Translations under genes and position numbers: made by a program | Notes under the pieces: generated by a model | The model's database searches: none | The model's input: only the letters and a program-made list of their open reading frames with translations | Told to the model about the DNA's origin: nothing | Shown: one piece after another, positions 1-12,187 of the stretch | Position numbering within the stretch: the first letter of the stretch is position 1 | Layout: each line of letters begins with the position of its first letter | Source of the DNA: Entomortierella parvispora | Lineage: Eukaryota; Mortierellomycota; Mortierellomycetes; Mortierellales; Mortierellaceae | Length of the DNA: 64,000 nt | Direction of reading: 5' to 3' | Assembly (NCBI GenBank): GCA_963573315.1 | Contig: OY752145.1 | Coordinates: 620,001 to 684,000 of the forward strand

Positions 1-1
1 C

Positions 2-1543
2 ACTACTGGAGGTGCAGCACAACCATCGACGAACGGTGCACCGCCGCCCTTCCGAGAGAGGATGGAGATGTTGCGCAAGATGGCGCCTAAAAAAGTCGAT
101 ATGTCCAAGCGGCTAACGATTGATGTGGATCCGAGCAAGAAGAGCACACGACGAGAGACTGCGATTCTGCATTATGATTTGGCACACAACATCAAGCACT
201 GTTACCATTTCCACCTTCACTGGTTAGGATGCACGGCCAGACTTATCGAAGATCTTCTTCAAAGCTGGGGCCGTACTGCCGAGCGTTGTGGTCTTCGACT
301 GGTCGAAGCTCCTATTGAACAGGACTCCCAGGGCAGAGCCTTCAACCCTTTTGAGAGCCCTGTCCCCATCAAGCTAGCCCTTCGACCCCCGCCGACTAGA
401 GGATTCTACAAACCAGCATCGCCTCTGGATCCCCAGACCGAGCCTGTTCAAGTCCCACAATTGCACTTCTTTACAGAGTTGGTCAAACAACATGGATTCA
501 TTTTGGACACGGAGTCAGATGAACTTTATCCTCCGGCAGAACAACTCAGCTACTCGTACCGAAAAGCGGCATTCAAGAACATTCAGTACGTTCATCGAAC
601 GGGGGTCGCCTTTATCCAGATAGCGTACAACGGTCCAAGCGAGTTTCTGTGGGTCAACAATCGACTCTTGACTTCGCATTCTGCGCCGAATGACCACCCT
701 CGAAGTGAATGGGACAGAACAAAAACTGGTGGTGGAGGACAAGATTCATTGAGCGGAGGCGGATCTTCGAACAACAAGAATTCCAACAGTGGTCTGCCAG
801 CTCCGGATAGTCTTTTGGCCAAGTTTGAGGCAGTCTGTTTCGATAAGGAGGCGCTGGCCAAGATCTGGAGCGAGATTTCGAGTCATCTGGAGACAGTTTC
901 GGGCATTCAAGATATTCTCGAGGATGTCCCAGATGAGAGTGTTGTAGGCGTCATGCCCTCTTTAGCTGCACCGAGAAGGAATTCGGAGGCTCATATCGAC
1001 TCCTCAGATCCTTCAAATTCGAGCAGCCAGAATGATTCCGACGAATCTAAGTCACCTGAGGCAGACGATGACGCGACAACAATCTCGGAGAAGACTGACA
1101 TTGACGGATCGGCGGGTAGGACTACAACGACTACACCAGTGCCTACCATTCGCATCGAATTGGATCCGGCTTCCCGGGAGGAAGACTTGCAGCAGGCAAA
1201 GGCTCAAGCTCTGGCACAAGCTCAAGCATATGGTACGGAGACCCAGGCACCAGCACAGGTACAGACAGAGCGGACCCAATCGCAAGTCCCGACAGAGACG
1301 CAATCTTCCTCGCACCGACAGGAAGACCAGACTCAGCCTGATCAAGTCCCAGTAGCATCAGGAGAAGAACAACAAAACCAAAATCCAGACAAAGAGACAT
1401 CGTCGACCCGGATCTCTACTACTGCTGAGCCGGAACCAGTTTCAACAGTAACCAACATTTCCACCACTGCCCCTCAGCGCTCTGTTGATCATTTCTCAGA
1501 CGGTCCAGCAGACCGATTCATTGCAGATCAAAAGCTTCCATAG
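2..1543 (+). CDS. IML1: IML1/DEPDC5 C-terminal part (partial at 5' end)
   Basis: The frame is open to the left edge, so the 5' part of the gene lies outside the window. The visible protein carries the conserved C-terminal region of the IML1/DEPDC5 family: RLTIDVDPSKKS, then ILHYD, FHLHWL, LLQSWGRTAERCGLRLVEAP and a YIHRTG-like segment reading QYVHRTGVAFIQI. In known fungi and animals this protein is the GAP-bearing subunit of SEACIT/GATOR1. That complex acts on the vacuole/lysosome surface to switch off Rag GTPases and TORC1 when amino acids are scarce. After about residue 300 the sequence becomes a Gln/Ser/Thr-rich tail of low complexity, longer than usual and probably disordered. The stop is TAG at 1541-1543. 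The gene converges with POLA2, leaving only 82 bp between the stops. The GAP and DEP domains are not visible here. Confidence 0.85.
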   Translation, partial: TTGGAAQPSTNGAPPPFRERMEMLRKMAPKKVDMSKRLTIDVDPSKKSTRRETAILHYDLAHNIKHCYHFHLHWLGCTARLIEDLLQSWGRTAERCGLRLVEAPIEQDSQGRAFNPFESPVPIKLALRPPPTRGFYKPASPLDPQTEPVQVPQLHFFTELVKQHGFILDTESDELYPPAEQLSYSYRKAAFKNIQYVHRTGVAFIQIAYNGPSEFLWVNNRLLTSHSAPNDHPRSEWDRTKTGGGGQDSLSGGGSSNNKNSNSGLPAPDSLLAKFEAVCFDKEALAKIWSEISSHLETVSGIQDILEDVPDESVVGVMPSLAAPRRNSEAHIDSSDPSNSSSQNDSDESKSPEADDDATTISEKTDIDGSAGRTTTTTPVPTIRIELDPASREEDLQQAKAQALAQAQAYGTETQAPAQVQTERTQSQVPTETQSSSHRQEDQTQPDQVPVASGEEQQNQNPDKETSSTRISTTAEPEPVSTVTNISTTAPQRSVDHFSDGPADRFIADQKLP

Positions 1544-1625
1544 AGTTTCCAATAACGTTCTGAAAGATGAAGATTAAACAAAACTGTTGTATTCTATTTT
1601 TTTCATTCTTTCTTTCTTTTGTAAT

Positions 1626-4391
1626 TTACACGCGGACCAAATCGACGCGACAACGGTCGTAGACACGATGATAAGTCGACAAACTTTGCTCGTCTTCCTC
1701 GTCCATCATCATCATAGAATCCTCCAGATCGCCTTTTGAGATTGGATGAATGGTCAGCACAGCAAAAGTACCTCCAGTCTGGCCCTTGCAGAGTTGGTTT
1801 GGATTGATCATAATAACATTGTCGACAGTCTGAGAGCGGGAAAAATTGTGGGAGTTAATACTGGGAGTTTAGTAAAAAGTACTGTTTTCTCTCCATCCAT
1901 AAGGGTGGAAAACAGCGAAAAAAGGGCACCCCTCTTCTTACCTTTGCAAAGTGTCTCAACCTGCTTGGAATGATTACGATGTCAGGGCAAACCCTAAGGT
2001 CCATCAAATCATACTGGTCGTAATCAATTCCGCTTTCCAATTCAGATGCGAGTCCTGGGAACACTGGATGCATGCTAAGGTTCATAATATAAAGCTTTGT
2101 TAAGGAACCGGCAAAGAAAACAAGGAGATTCTAACCTTCCATGAGATGTCTGGTTCGCAGAAGACTTGATACTTACTTGCGCTGTTCAATAATATTCTTC
2201 GAAAGTCGACCCATCCTGTCCGATCTAAGAGGATTCCTCGAAATGTCACCGCCACTCAGATGTGTCAAGATGTCGCTAGAATTGACTGCAAAGACCATCT
2301 CGTTGATGGTGAACTGAGCTGGGTTTGGCAAGCAGTATGTGCCCTAATGAAAGAAAAATTGAACAAGTCATGTCAACAAACAAATGCTCTGGTAACGAGA
2401 CACTCACATTATAACAAAATAGAGAGTCACTCTAACGTACTGCAGGCAAACGCAATGACCGCTTCTGCTCAAACTCGGGTTGAGGCATGACAATGGTCTC
2501 ATGGATAATATCCTGCAAGCTCGGCACCAGAAGAATTTGCATCTCTTTGGGGTACCGCTCCTGATGCTGAGTAAGCCTGGACGAGATATATGTGGCAAAG
2601 TATTCCTCTGGTGTCATGTCAACGTTTCCTGACAGGATAGCCGGGTGTTGAGAGGATACAAAAGGACCAATCTATGATGACATTTATATAGAAAAGATTT
2701 TAGCACCTAGTTTCTTTTGATGAAATATCGTCGATTATCAAAGTTTTACATACCAAGAGTAATACATCGGGTCGCTCCTTGTTGACACGATCCATCAATG
2801 CGGCAAAAGGCTCAAAGAGAAGGTTGTCGTTGAGCGTATAAGGCCCGGCTGCAGTCATCATCTTGAGAGGCTGTCCACCTAACTTTTTATAGTGAAACTC
2901 ATCGAGCTCCACGGGGCTTGCTGCAGCCATGGGCAAGGCCGGCATCTATACTCCAAGAGAGCGAGAGAGATTAATAGTCAGATCAATACAATATCACGGC
3001 ATCTCCATTTTCCTGATCTCTCCATTGGATACGCACCTCATGCAGTGTCGTAACAGCGAATGTATATCCGTTGGCATTGATACCGCTCAGGACCACAATC
3101 TGTCCTGGAAAGAAACTAAATCCTGAAAGTTCGGTGACATCCAATCTCACTCGAGAGCCATGGCCGAGTGAGCGACTTGTCTCCAGGACCAAAGATTGCT
3201 CATTCGCCTTTCCCTCATCCGTGTCAGCGCAAATTCGTCCAATGACCGTGACAATAGCTTGACTTGGGTAAGCCGGATTCCTGAACTCCGTATCTGGGTA
3301 TGCTTTCGTGTAAATTTCGGCAAAGGTATCAATCATGCTGTCCAAAGCTATATGTCATCGAGGGGAAGGGGGTTAGCTAACTGCTTCCAAAGATCGGATG
3401 ACACTTTGATTGGGAAGAAAGTATAATAAAAGTGGATATGGGTATTCTTACCCTTGCCCTTCTCTGTGATTCTCTCTGACATGTATCGGTATGGCTTGAC
3501 TCCAACAACAAGACTGACAGCGCTACGGTATTCTGTGCCTACTCTAGGTGCCTCCGTTCGCAGAGCCAGCTGACCATTCAATGTTTCCTCGACTTCCGAT
3601 GTTTTCTGTCGCTGAGCAAAATGCATCGAGGATTGTATTGGTCTAAAAATGGTAACAGCAGAGGCGGGTTAATACTGAAGTAGGCATAGGATCAAATATG
3701 CTTGCTTGCAGTCCTTACTGTGATGGGGAGAATCCTCCGATTGGACCGCTGGTTGTCCTGTTTCTGACGGGAGATACAGGTACACCGGAGCCGACATTTC
3801 TTTCTGGAGACGAACTGTGAATGAAGCGAGGAGATTGCGATCGTTAGTTGACAGACAAGACTTGCAAATTGCAAAAAGACCAAGAGTATAACCGCGTCGT
3901 AGGTCTTTACATATCCGGGAGATCCATGTCAATGTCGTAGTTCATTCTAGGAGCAGGTACGCTTGGTCCCTGGTTATATCTGGATTTGATAGTAGCCTTC
4001 TTTGTTGTGGCGAAGGTTGAGGAAGAGGACTGGGCGTTATAGCCCTGCTGCAGGTGCAGATTCGCTTGTTGTTCTAATGTCCTGCGAAGATGATTCTTGA
4101 ATCCCTCCAGATTTGCGGTCGACAAGGACTCGTCCTCGTCGGCCCCAGCGTTGGTTTTGTTCATGATATAGGCCTCCCATTTTGAGTGAAGTGTTTCTGG
4201 CTCGAGATGAAAGATGTGAAGCAAGTTTAAGCCTAGATACAAGAGAGCGATAAGACAAAGAGTTGAGTATAGAGAGCGACGCTGCCTTGAGAAATGAATG
4301 TGTTGAGTAGTCATTTACATTCTCTTGTTGCCTTTGGGTCATTGGCGAGGGAAGGTCCAAAGACCTGGTGCAGAGCGATTTCCTGGCTCAT
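1626..4391 (-). CDS. POL12: DNA polymerase alpha subunit B (POL12/POLA2)
   Basis: Ten exons close in frame as a 639-residue protein: 4319-4391, 3911-4232, 3719-3814, 3452-3642, 3037-3347, 2754-2945, 2441-2671, 2177-2343, 1942-2074 and 1626-1829. The protein is the B (non-catalytic) subunit of polymerase alpha-primase, which tethers the primase complex and starts DNA replication in the nucleus. Recognisable segments are the N-terminal helical domain (HLEPETLHSKWEAY), the OB fold (FFPGQIVVLSGINANGYTF) and the inactive phosphoesterase domain (AAGPYTLNDNLLFEPF, PDVLLLIGPFVSSQHP, LLVPSLQDIIHE, YCLPNPAQF, GTFAVLTIHP). The start at 4391 gives MSQEIALHQVFG and needs an 86-nt first intron. Length is near that of the animal protein (about 600). 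It is divergent from the gene at 4678, with 286 bp between the starts. Confidence 0.93.
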
Positions 4392-4677
4392 GATGCCTGC
4401 TGTTGGATGGGTGGTGGAGGGAAGATGAGCAAGATGAATGAGATTCCCTTGAGGTGCAACCAAAGACGCGATGACCGAGAAGATAAACAAAAACGCGCGC
4501 TTTGCTCCAGTTAAATTAATATTAAGGGGTTGTGTGCTTTCACAGTCATGGTCATGTGATTTTTTTTTTTTTTTTTCTTTGTAACACTTTGAGCAACAAT
4601 GCAAACACAGGAGGATGGCTTGCATCTCTCTTCACTCTTCCTCACTTCACACGCCCAGCATTCATCCCCTTCCCGCC
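4392..4677. promoter_or_regulatory. Divergent promoter with an MCB/E2F-like GC element
   Basis: This 286-bp spacer serves two genes transcribed outward. AACGCGCGC sits at 4492-4500, about 100 bp before the POL12 start, and reads AGCGCGCGTT on the coding strand. It resembles MCB/E2F sites that time replication genes to G1/S in fungi and animals. A T-tract of about 17 nt follows at 4560-4576. The motif match is by eye and one base off a perfect ACGCGT, so regulation is inferred. Confidence 0.35.
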
Positions 4678-6571
4678 ATGGAGAACCGCGAACAAGTCAA
4701 GTCGGAACAGGAAGACCAGCCTGTGGAGGACGTTCTCGCCCCTGTCTCTGCCGACGCTGTTGAGTCTTCCATTCCCACTCCGATTACCACCGAAGAAAAT
4801 TCACCCACGACTCCTGTTGAGGATACGATCACGACCGCCGCCTCGTCTGTCAAGGAAGAGGATCAATCGGAGGAGCTTCAAGGAACCCAGCCATCAGAGC
4901 AAGAAAGGTCCTCATCATACCCACCTAGACCTGCTGCACCCGCCCCTCAGTTGAGGCGACGACCCCGCCGGACAGGACAGCCTCTTCATTTGCTCCTTCA
5001 GGACTGCAGCAAACAGGTAAGCGCACGATACAATTTGCTACATTGGCATGCACATCATTTCTTACATTTTCTAATTCTTTTCCCTTGATTGTCACCGACT
5101 AGCACATTTACGGGAGCCTTAGCAAAAAGACATCTGAGGAGATCCTTGCAGTATTAAGCGACAAGAAGGTTCTTGCTGCAGATCTTCGTACATTTTCAAA
5201 TGAATTCGTATTGACTTCTGCTCGCGATCGTGTGGTCGATGAATTGGATGATGAAGGCAAAGAACTCCTCAAGGATGTTGACCCAGAAAGAGATGTAGGG
5301 ACTATGAGCAATCGAAACAATGGCATACCTACCAAAGTGAGCTTATCTAACTTTCCGGCAACTCCCTGTAGATCATCAAACAACGATTTGAGGACGAGTC
5401 TTCTGTATTCAAGAGCTATGATGATGCCGTGCATGACATCAGGGTTGATCTATATCTGGACAGCATCAAGCCCCGCGCTCAGGAGGCTGAAGAAGAAACC
5501 CCAGAGACAACAGCCAGGAACGAGGAGCTGAATTCCGTACTTCGGGTCTGGGATACACTATACAAACGTGTTGAAGTCGAGCCAAGGAGGGCTGGAAGGG
5601 CAACACAGGCACCATTCCCAGGGCGCGGCGCACGTCCTACTGGACCTCCTGGTGCTCGTCCTCATCCATATGCCCCAAGCCGCCCCTCATCAGGCAGCCC
5701 GGTATATGGACCACCCGGCGCTGGAGCACCCGCATTCCGTGATCATAGAGCCTACCGTGACTATGAGAGAGGACCCTATCGAGACGATTATTATGGAGAA
5801 AGACGCGGCGATTACCACCGAGGCGATTACGATCGTCGGGACCCTCGTGATATGAGAGGCCCTCCTGGACCCCCACCTCCAGGCCGCCCAGACATGAGGG
5901 ATGTTCGCGACATGCGAGACCCTAGAGAATATAGAGAGCGTGGACTTCCTCCCCCACCAGCAGGAAGCGCCCGTTACGATGACAGGAGACGAGATCCCGC
6001 TCGCGATGCAAGGCATGCTGGACCTGGCGTTTCTCCTCTTGCTTCCCATCCCTCACTTCCTCCTAAACCAGCTTACGACGCATCTTCACAACATGCTGCT
6101 CAAATCGCCAACCCTGCCTACGCTCAGCACTACCCTGGCCAACAGCCACAAGCGGATATGCAAGCTGCTCATGCAGCATATGGAGCGTATGGTCAGGCCC
6201 AGGGATATCCAGTCGCTGGGCAGGCTGATTATTCTGCCTATCCATATGCAGCGTACGTCCAAGACCCGGCGGCAGCTGCGGCTGCAGCTGCTTACGCCTA
6301 TGGAGGACCTGCCGCTGGCGCCTGGGACATTTCAGCAGCGGTTACTCATCAAGTCGGTGCCGCTCTTCAACTTCAGCCTTTCAGCTCTGGACAGCATGGG
6401 CGTCATAAGGCTGTTCCACTGCCTACTGACTTTATGGCGGGTCCCAGCGAAGCACCAAGGCTATCCATGCCGGAACCACACGAAATCCTTGGCACTATTC
6501 GTGGTGTCATCATCCGAGATGCGCAGGGTAACATTGGTCTCAGTCAGTATCATTTCTCCCACGCTTCTTAA
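4678..6571 (+). CDS. Unrecognised Arg/Pro/Gly-rich protein
   Basis: Three exons (4678-5016, 5103-5336, 5372-6571) give 590 residues. I do not recognise the family. The first 110 residues are acidic and Ser/Thr/Pro-rich and disordered in appearance. They end in a basic patch (LRRRPRRTGQP) that leads into a helical, probably folded segment of about 150 residues (LLLQDCSKQHIYGSLSKKTS, RFEDESSVFKSYDDAVHDIR, VWDTLYKRVEVEP). Residues of roughly 210-370 are rich in R, D, Y, G and P, with RDY and RGD repeats like RNA-binding or phase-separating tails. An Ala-rich stretch and a short ordered end (EPHEILGTIRGVIIRDAQGN) follow. The start has a good context (gccATGg); an in-frame upstream ATG at 4615 is possible. 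The second intron would be only 35 nt. An RNA-related nuclear role is a guess from composition alone. Confidence 0.75.
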
Positions 6572-7128
6572 TCCAACCCACACGGGCGATTGGAAATCAT
6601 GGATGGGCGACCAAGGGCAGGATCGTCGACCAATTCCAATTTCTTTTTTATTTTTTTATTTTTTTTTTTATTTCTTTTTTTTTTATCAACGTTGCTGGAT
6701 TAACGGGATATCATCTCAGGAGGAAACCAAGGTTAGGAGGAGCAAAGCATCGGGACGAAGCAGTCGCTTTGTATATTACTTGGACCCAGAGATCAGGACG
6801 TTACTTGGGAAAGGACAGCGTGGGCATGGAACAAGGACAGATCCAAAGGACGCTTGGGAGCCATGGTCTATCAGGAGTTCTATGAATCAGGACATTTTGT
6901 GCACAAGATGACACCACGGACCATTACGATCTGTTGTTACCTTCAGGAGTCATCAATGGATCCAAAGCTGCGAGGGAACCTTCACTCGGCAAATAAACCA
7001 AACTAGTCACATGACCTAATAAAAAATCTCGTGATCAGCTCTTGAAACTTAACCAAAACCGCTTTTGAATTGCGCCTGTTTCCAACGCTATACCCAACGC
7101 CGATGATGCCACTTGTGCCTCCATTACA
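6572..7128. other. Intergenic: 3' UTR of the upstream gene and WDR59 promoter
   Basis: There is no supported gene. It holds a T-rich block at 6643-6685 that probably belongs to the 3' UTR of the gene ending at 6571. I see no repeats or RNA genes. Confidence 0.6.
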
Positions 7129-10100
7129 ATGAACAGGGACAGGACAGGGAACATCAACAGCAGAAGTGACAAAGGAGAGGACCCAGAGCCGGAGGAGGAA
7201 GAGGATCTGCACAATCGCCTCTCTCCTGCAGCAGAAGTCGAACAGTCTGATGACAAAACGCGGAGCAGCAATGGCGTCGAAAGTAAGCACAGCGGACGAT
7301 CGTCAGGCTCACGTTATGGAAGCGCCAATCCACTCCCACCTCTTTCAACCTCTCTTGGGTCTCCATTTACCATCAACAGCAATCCAGGAGGCTCAGTTTT
7401 GCCCAAGGCGCCCTTATTCAACAATGGCTCGTTCGTGGATACAATGACGCAGCAACTCTCCATTCATGTCGAACAACCCGTGGGGAGCATGAGTATATCG
7501 CCTAGCAGTCGCGATGTTGTCCTGGCAGCGTAGGTGTTTGATCTTGTCTCCAAGGGAATGGCCTTGGAGAGTCTCGGCTCTTTGGTTGATGGACATTAAC
7601 ACACCTTTCGATCACCAACATATCACAGGAGGAAAGGACTTTTCATTATCGACCTCGAGAATCCGTACGAGCCGCCTCGTGTTCTTCACCATCTCACAAA
7701 ATGGGAGGTAGCTGATGTTCAATGGAACCCCCATTTTAGTCGTGAGAACTGGATTGCTTCAACTGTAAGTGCAGTGGATGCCTCAAAAGAGATTGTTACA
7801 ATACGATGGACTGACAGTATTGACAATCTCTGCTCGTCATAATCATGTAGTCGAACCAAAAAGCTCTGATCTGGAACCTCGGCCACAATGCTCCTCGCGC
7901 TGTCGAACTTATTCTCCACGCTCACAGTCGAGCTATTAGTGATATTAACTGGTCGCCGTTCCATCCGGATCTCCTGGCGACTTGCTCCGTTGATACGTTT
8001 GTTCATCTTTGGGATTTAAGAACCCCTAAAAAACCTGTCAATTCTTTCTGTGCATGGACTGGTGAGAAATAATGCGAGATCAGGATATTACTTCTTAGAG
8101 TTCTAAACGTGCAAGACTAATGGCATTCTCTCTTTGTTTCAATCTCTAGCTGCTGCCACGGTGGTGAAGTTCAATAGGAAAGACGAATACACTCTCGCGT
8201 CGGCGCATGATACCAAAGTTGAAATCTGGGATATGCGGAAAGGGTCCTCGCCCTTCATTAGTATTCAGGCGCACAAGCAAAAGATTAATGGAATCGATTG
8301 GAGTCGGAAGCACAAGAACCATATCGTTACTTGCAGTTTGGACAAGATGGTCAAATTCTGGGACATTGATGACCCCAGTCGACCCAATAACGAGATTACA
8401 ACAAAATCTCCAGTCTGGCGGGCTCGACATACACCATTCGGCCATGGAATATTGACTATGCCACAACGAACAGAAACCGCACTTTCACTGTGGAATCGGG
8501 ACCGATCCTCTGAACCTGTCTGTAAATTTGAAGGCCATACCGACACTGTCAAGGAATTCGTCTGGAGGGTTCGTGATGTTGGAGATGACCCCGACCAACG
8601 CCTATTCCAACTCGTCACCTGGTCCAAAGATCAACATCTACGACTTTGGCCCATCAGTACACAGATGTTGGATGCAATGGGCCACAAGGCGATGGCGGAT
8701 GCAGAAGTGACTCCTTATCCGCCATCTCACGAAAATCAATCTTTCCGGGACCCTGCGTCTCTCAACATGGCTGCTACACCTTCACGGGCAGTGTCAACCT
8801 TGCGTGTATTGGCGGGCAACAGACTGTCGACGATGAGTCCTCTCCGTACATCAATGTCGACAAAGGCCATAGGACCACTGGGCAATCAAGCCGGATTCTA
8901 CAGAGACAGAAAGGCCCCTTCGCCGCTGGTATGGATGCAGGGCGTCCGTATGGTCAAACCCAGTGGCGATCTTGGCCTCCCCAACCAATCCTCTCCACAC
9001 ACCGTCGCTACAGAGATTGCAGCCGTGGGACAAAAGTTTCAGAACGTCAAGTTCGAAAAGGTCAATGTTACAGGACGGACTTGCACGATTAGTCTTAACA
9101 GCTTGCGTCAAAACGAGGGCGTTTCGTTTTTGCGCGTCAACATATCTTTTCCCCAATTTTATCCCAAGCACGCGCCCCCGACCTTTGAGATTCAAAAATC
9201 AGGAATGCTTTCGATGGCGACACGAGCACAGATCGCAGCAAACTTGGACCATATCGCCGCTACCCATGCTTCACGTGATCTTCCATGTCTGGAGGCGATT
9301 ATCCGCTGTCTTCTTGGAGAGGATAAGCGAGATGAGGTCCTGGACAAGGGCTTGGATGATTCAGACGAGGACGATACCATCGTTAACCCTCTCCGCAAGG
9401 CGCGTGGCCGGGAGAGCGGTGCAGCTGACAAGAAGGACCAACAGGTCCCTTTCCCTTGTCTTTGCGGAGCGGTATTTGCCACCAATGGTAAGTCTAAAAT
9501 CTTAGTTTGAATCTGCATCTGATCGAATTGTGGTAAGACTGACACTTTTCTTGGCCAATTCTAGGAAAATTGGTCGCCTTCTTCTCAAAGCTGCGGACTC
9601 CTCACGCATCGTCCTCCTCTGCGCCCATCACTGGACGGAGCAACACGTTGATCAAATCCCCTTACACATATACCCACCCTCGAACATACGCCTCCATGGG
9701 AGAATACAAGGCGTTCTCGCGTCTACCCAGCGGAGCCGAGGGACTGGCAGGGGCAGTATCCGGCTTTGTGGAAGACGCTGACGATCAGGATGACCTGTGG
9801 CCGATGCCCAATGCTTTTTCCAAGGCCAAGCCTAAGCAGGAGTTGGTGCGTGTCACCAGGAAGCCCAAGGACCAGCCAGTTTATTTCAAACCCCAACCTC
9901 AGTCGCGAAGCAGTCTCCACCTCAAGGATATCACCCACCTGCTTCCTGTTTCGCCACGCCTTGCGGCTGTTTACACGTGAGTTGGAATACCGCACAGCAT
10001 TTGAACCACCCAGAATCTGCAAAGACCTAACCCTTGAATTTATTTCGCTTTAGGTTGAATGGTGACAACGTATCAGAAATTTGTGAACAAAACGCAATGC

Positions 10101-12021
10101 AGGCGCGGCATGTAGGAAGGATGGATCTGTACAAGATTTGGAAACTAGCAGCTTTGATCCTTACTCTGTCTGTACCAATGGATCCTGTAACATTTGAGAT
10201 TGCAAGGACAGAAATTTCCAAGATGAATTCGCAAACCCACCCTGATAAGTTGTTGGATTTGATGAATCGATCCAATAATGCAAAGCAGCGTCGGGACAGT
10301 GGACTGGCTTTTGTGCCTGTTCTGGAGGATACTTTTTATCAGAAGGTTCGATGGGGAACCCATCCTTTGGGACGAAAGCTAGTTAACGTGCTGTAAGTGT
10401 CACTCGTTGGCGAGCTTTCATATCGGATATCGCTGCTCAAAATCATTAGCTGACACTTGAAACCAATTCTTCTAGTTTCGCTTATTTAGAGAACCATGGA
10501 GATATTCAGATGTTGGCTCTTCTCACTTGCGTTTTTAAGGATCCGTTCAGAAACACCATTGGCGTCACCGGGATCACACCTGTAAGCGAACTTTTCTTTG
10601 AACAGGTTTGGCCGGGGCATCATGTCCATCATGCTTACTTCATCTCTGAAAACACATAGCCTCAAGCGCACTTCCACACCTTGGAGTCGCCGATGGTAGA
10701 TACAGCTGATTACTTCAACAGTCGACAAGCCACCCGATCACTGAGTGGTCTTCCTCTTAATACAACGCCGATCTCCTTGGAACCAAACTCGGGTCGACCC
10801 CGTACTCCAGCTACCCGGATATCGCCTTATCTTAACCGTGTCTCGCCAACAACAGCGACATTCGGTAGCTCGTACACTTCTTCATTACGTCGTTCACAGA
10901 GTCGCTTCGGATTTTATCCTGGTGGTATGACATCTCCATTGACGACACCTTCTTCTCTGAGAGAGATATATTCAGATATGAACCCGAACCCTGGCGGAGT
11001 TTACAACACCTTCAATGGTCATGCCCCACCGATCATTTCCAACAGTACAACATATGCAACTATTCAAGGAAACGTTTCCCAAGAAGGGCTCCCCTACACT
11101 CACAACAAGCGCGATTCTTACGCGTCAACGACAACAATGGCTCAAGGTCATAGTCCTACTATATTGTCGAAGCTTCACCGCCGTGAATCAAGCTCGTCTC
11201 CTAACTATGGGTTTGACAAAAACGAGAGGTCTACTGTTCGCGGAGGCGGCTTTAAGATGACGCGCTTGAATATAGGCCTCTTTGATTCAGACGAGACGTA
11301 AGTTGCGTGCGATGCGTGCCGAGAACTACGACTATAATTGAAGAATTTGGATTTTCTAATCTGTTAACATGTTTTTTTTTAAACCCCCCTCCCCCTCTAC
11401 AGACCTATGAATATACCACTTTTGGACCCGTCAAAGGAATCTCAACACGACACTTGGCGCTTGCTCTATGCCGAGATGATGTTCAGTTGGGGACTGTTTG
11501 AGGCTCGAGCAGAGCTCCTCAAGTTCTTGACGCTAAAGAAGACCAACAGCACCCGGCCTACGACAGCTGCTAGTGTGCGAGAGTTGCGAGCACAACAAAA
11601 CCAAGAGAAATCATCCCATTCTTCTATTTCTTCGACCTCCATGCTGGCCAAGGAGGATCAGCCTTCTGCATTGGAACAGGTGCTGGGAATCGATCGATTG
11701 GGGCCCCAAATTCTGAACAAGTGTTTTGAGTGTGAGACGCCGATCAAACCAGGGACGATATGTGATTTTTGTCGAAAGGTTCGGATTGGTATCAAGTGCT
11801 CTATTTGCCATTTGCAAGGACGGGGACGGACGACGGTTTGTCTTAAATGTGCCCATGGAGGGCATGCGGATCATTTGTACGAATGGTTTGTTCAAGAAAA
11901 GAACTCTGTCTGTCCGACAGGTTGTGGATGCCATTGTCTGGATCACTATGGTGGGTGGGTTGATGGACTGGGCGTTCAACAATTATCACAGCACAAGATG
12001 GCAATACAAGAGTCGCTCTAG
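7129..12021 (+). CDS. MTC5: WDR59/MTC5, GATOR2 (SEACAT) subunit
   Basis: Nine exons (7129-7529, 7629-7764, 7851-8061, 8150-9487, 9565-9976, 10054-10392, 10476-10581, 10660-11297, 11403-12021) close as 1399 residues. In known organisms WDR59/Mtc5 is a scaffold subunit of GATOR2/SEACAT, which opposes GATOR1 and keeps TORC1 active at the vacuole. After a disordered N-terminus, a WD40 propeller spans about 134-416 (VQWNPH, WSPFHPDLLATCSVDTFVHL, LASAHDTKVEIWDM, IVTCSLDKMVKFWDI). An RWD domain follows at about 546-636. The C-terminus, about 1300-1380, is a Cys/His-rich RING-like module (CFECETPIKPGTICDFC, CSICHLQGRG, CLKCAHGGH, CPTGCGCHC). The protein is longer than the yeast one because of Ser/Thr-rich linkers. 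IML1, its functional opponent, lies about 5.6 kb upstream on the same strand. Confidence 0.93.
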
Positions 12022-12187
12022 CAACTGAATTAGACATGAACATAATAAACAGAAGAAAAAAAAACACTGATCCTGTACAAGTTTTTGTATTGATAACCAA
12101 CCCCCTCGATTGGTGTGGTGAGTGTACGCTACATCTCCCTGTCGTGCATCCAAGGTATTGAGGCAAGTTGAGTAAGTCGTCTTCATG

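Noticed and set aside
5901-6911. A 336-codon frame overlapping the R/P/G-rich gene
   Set aside because: It is an alternative frame over repetitive coding sequence and ends in T-rich 3' sequence; no domain is visible.
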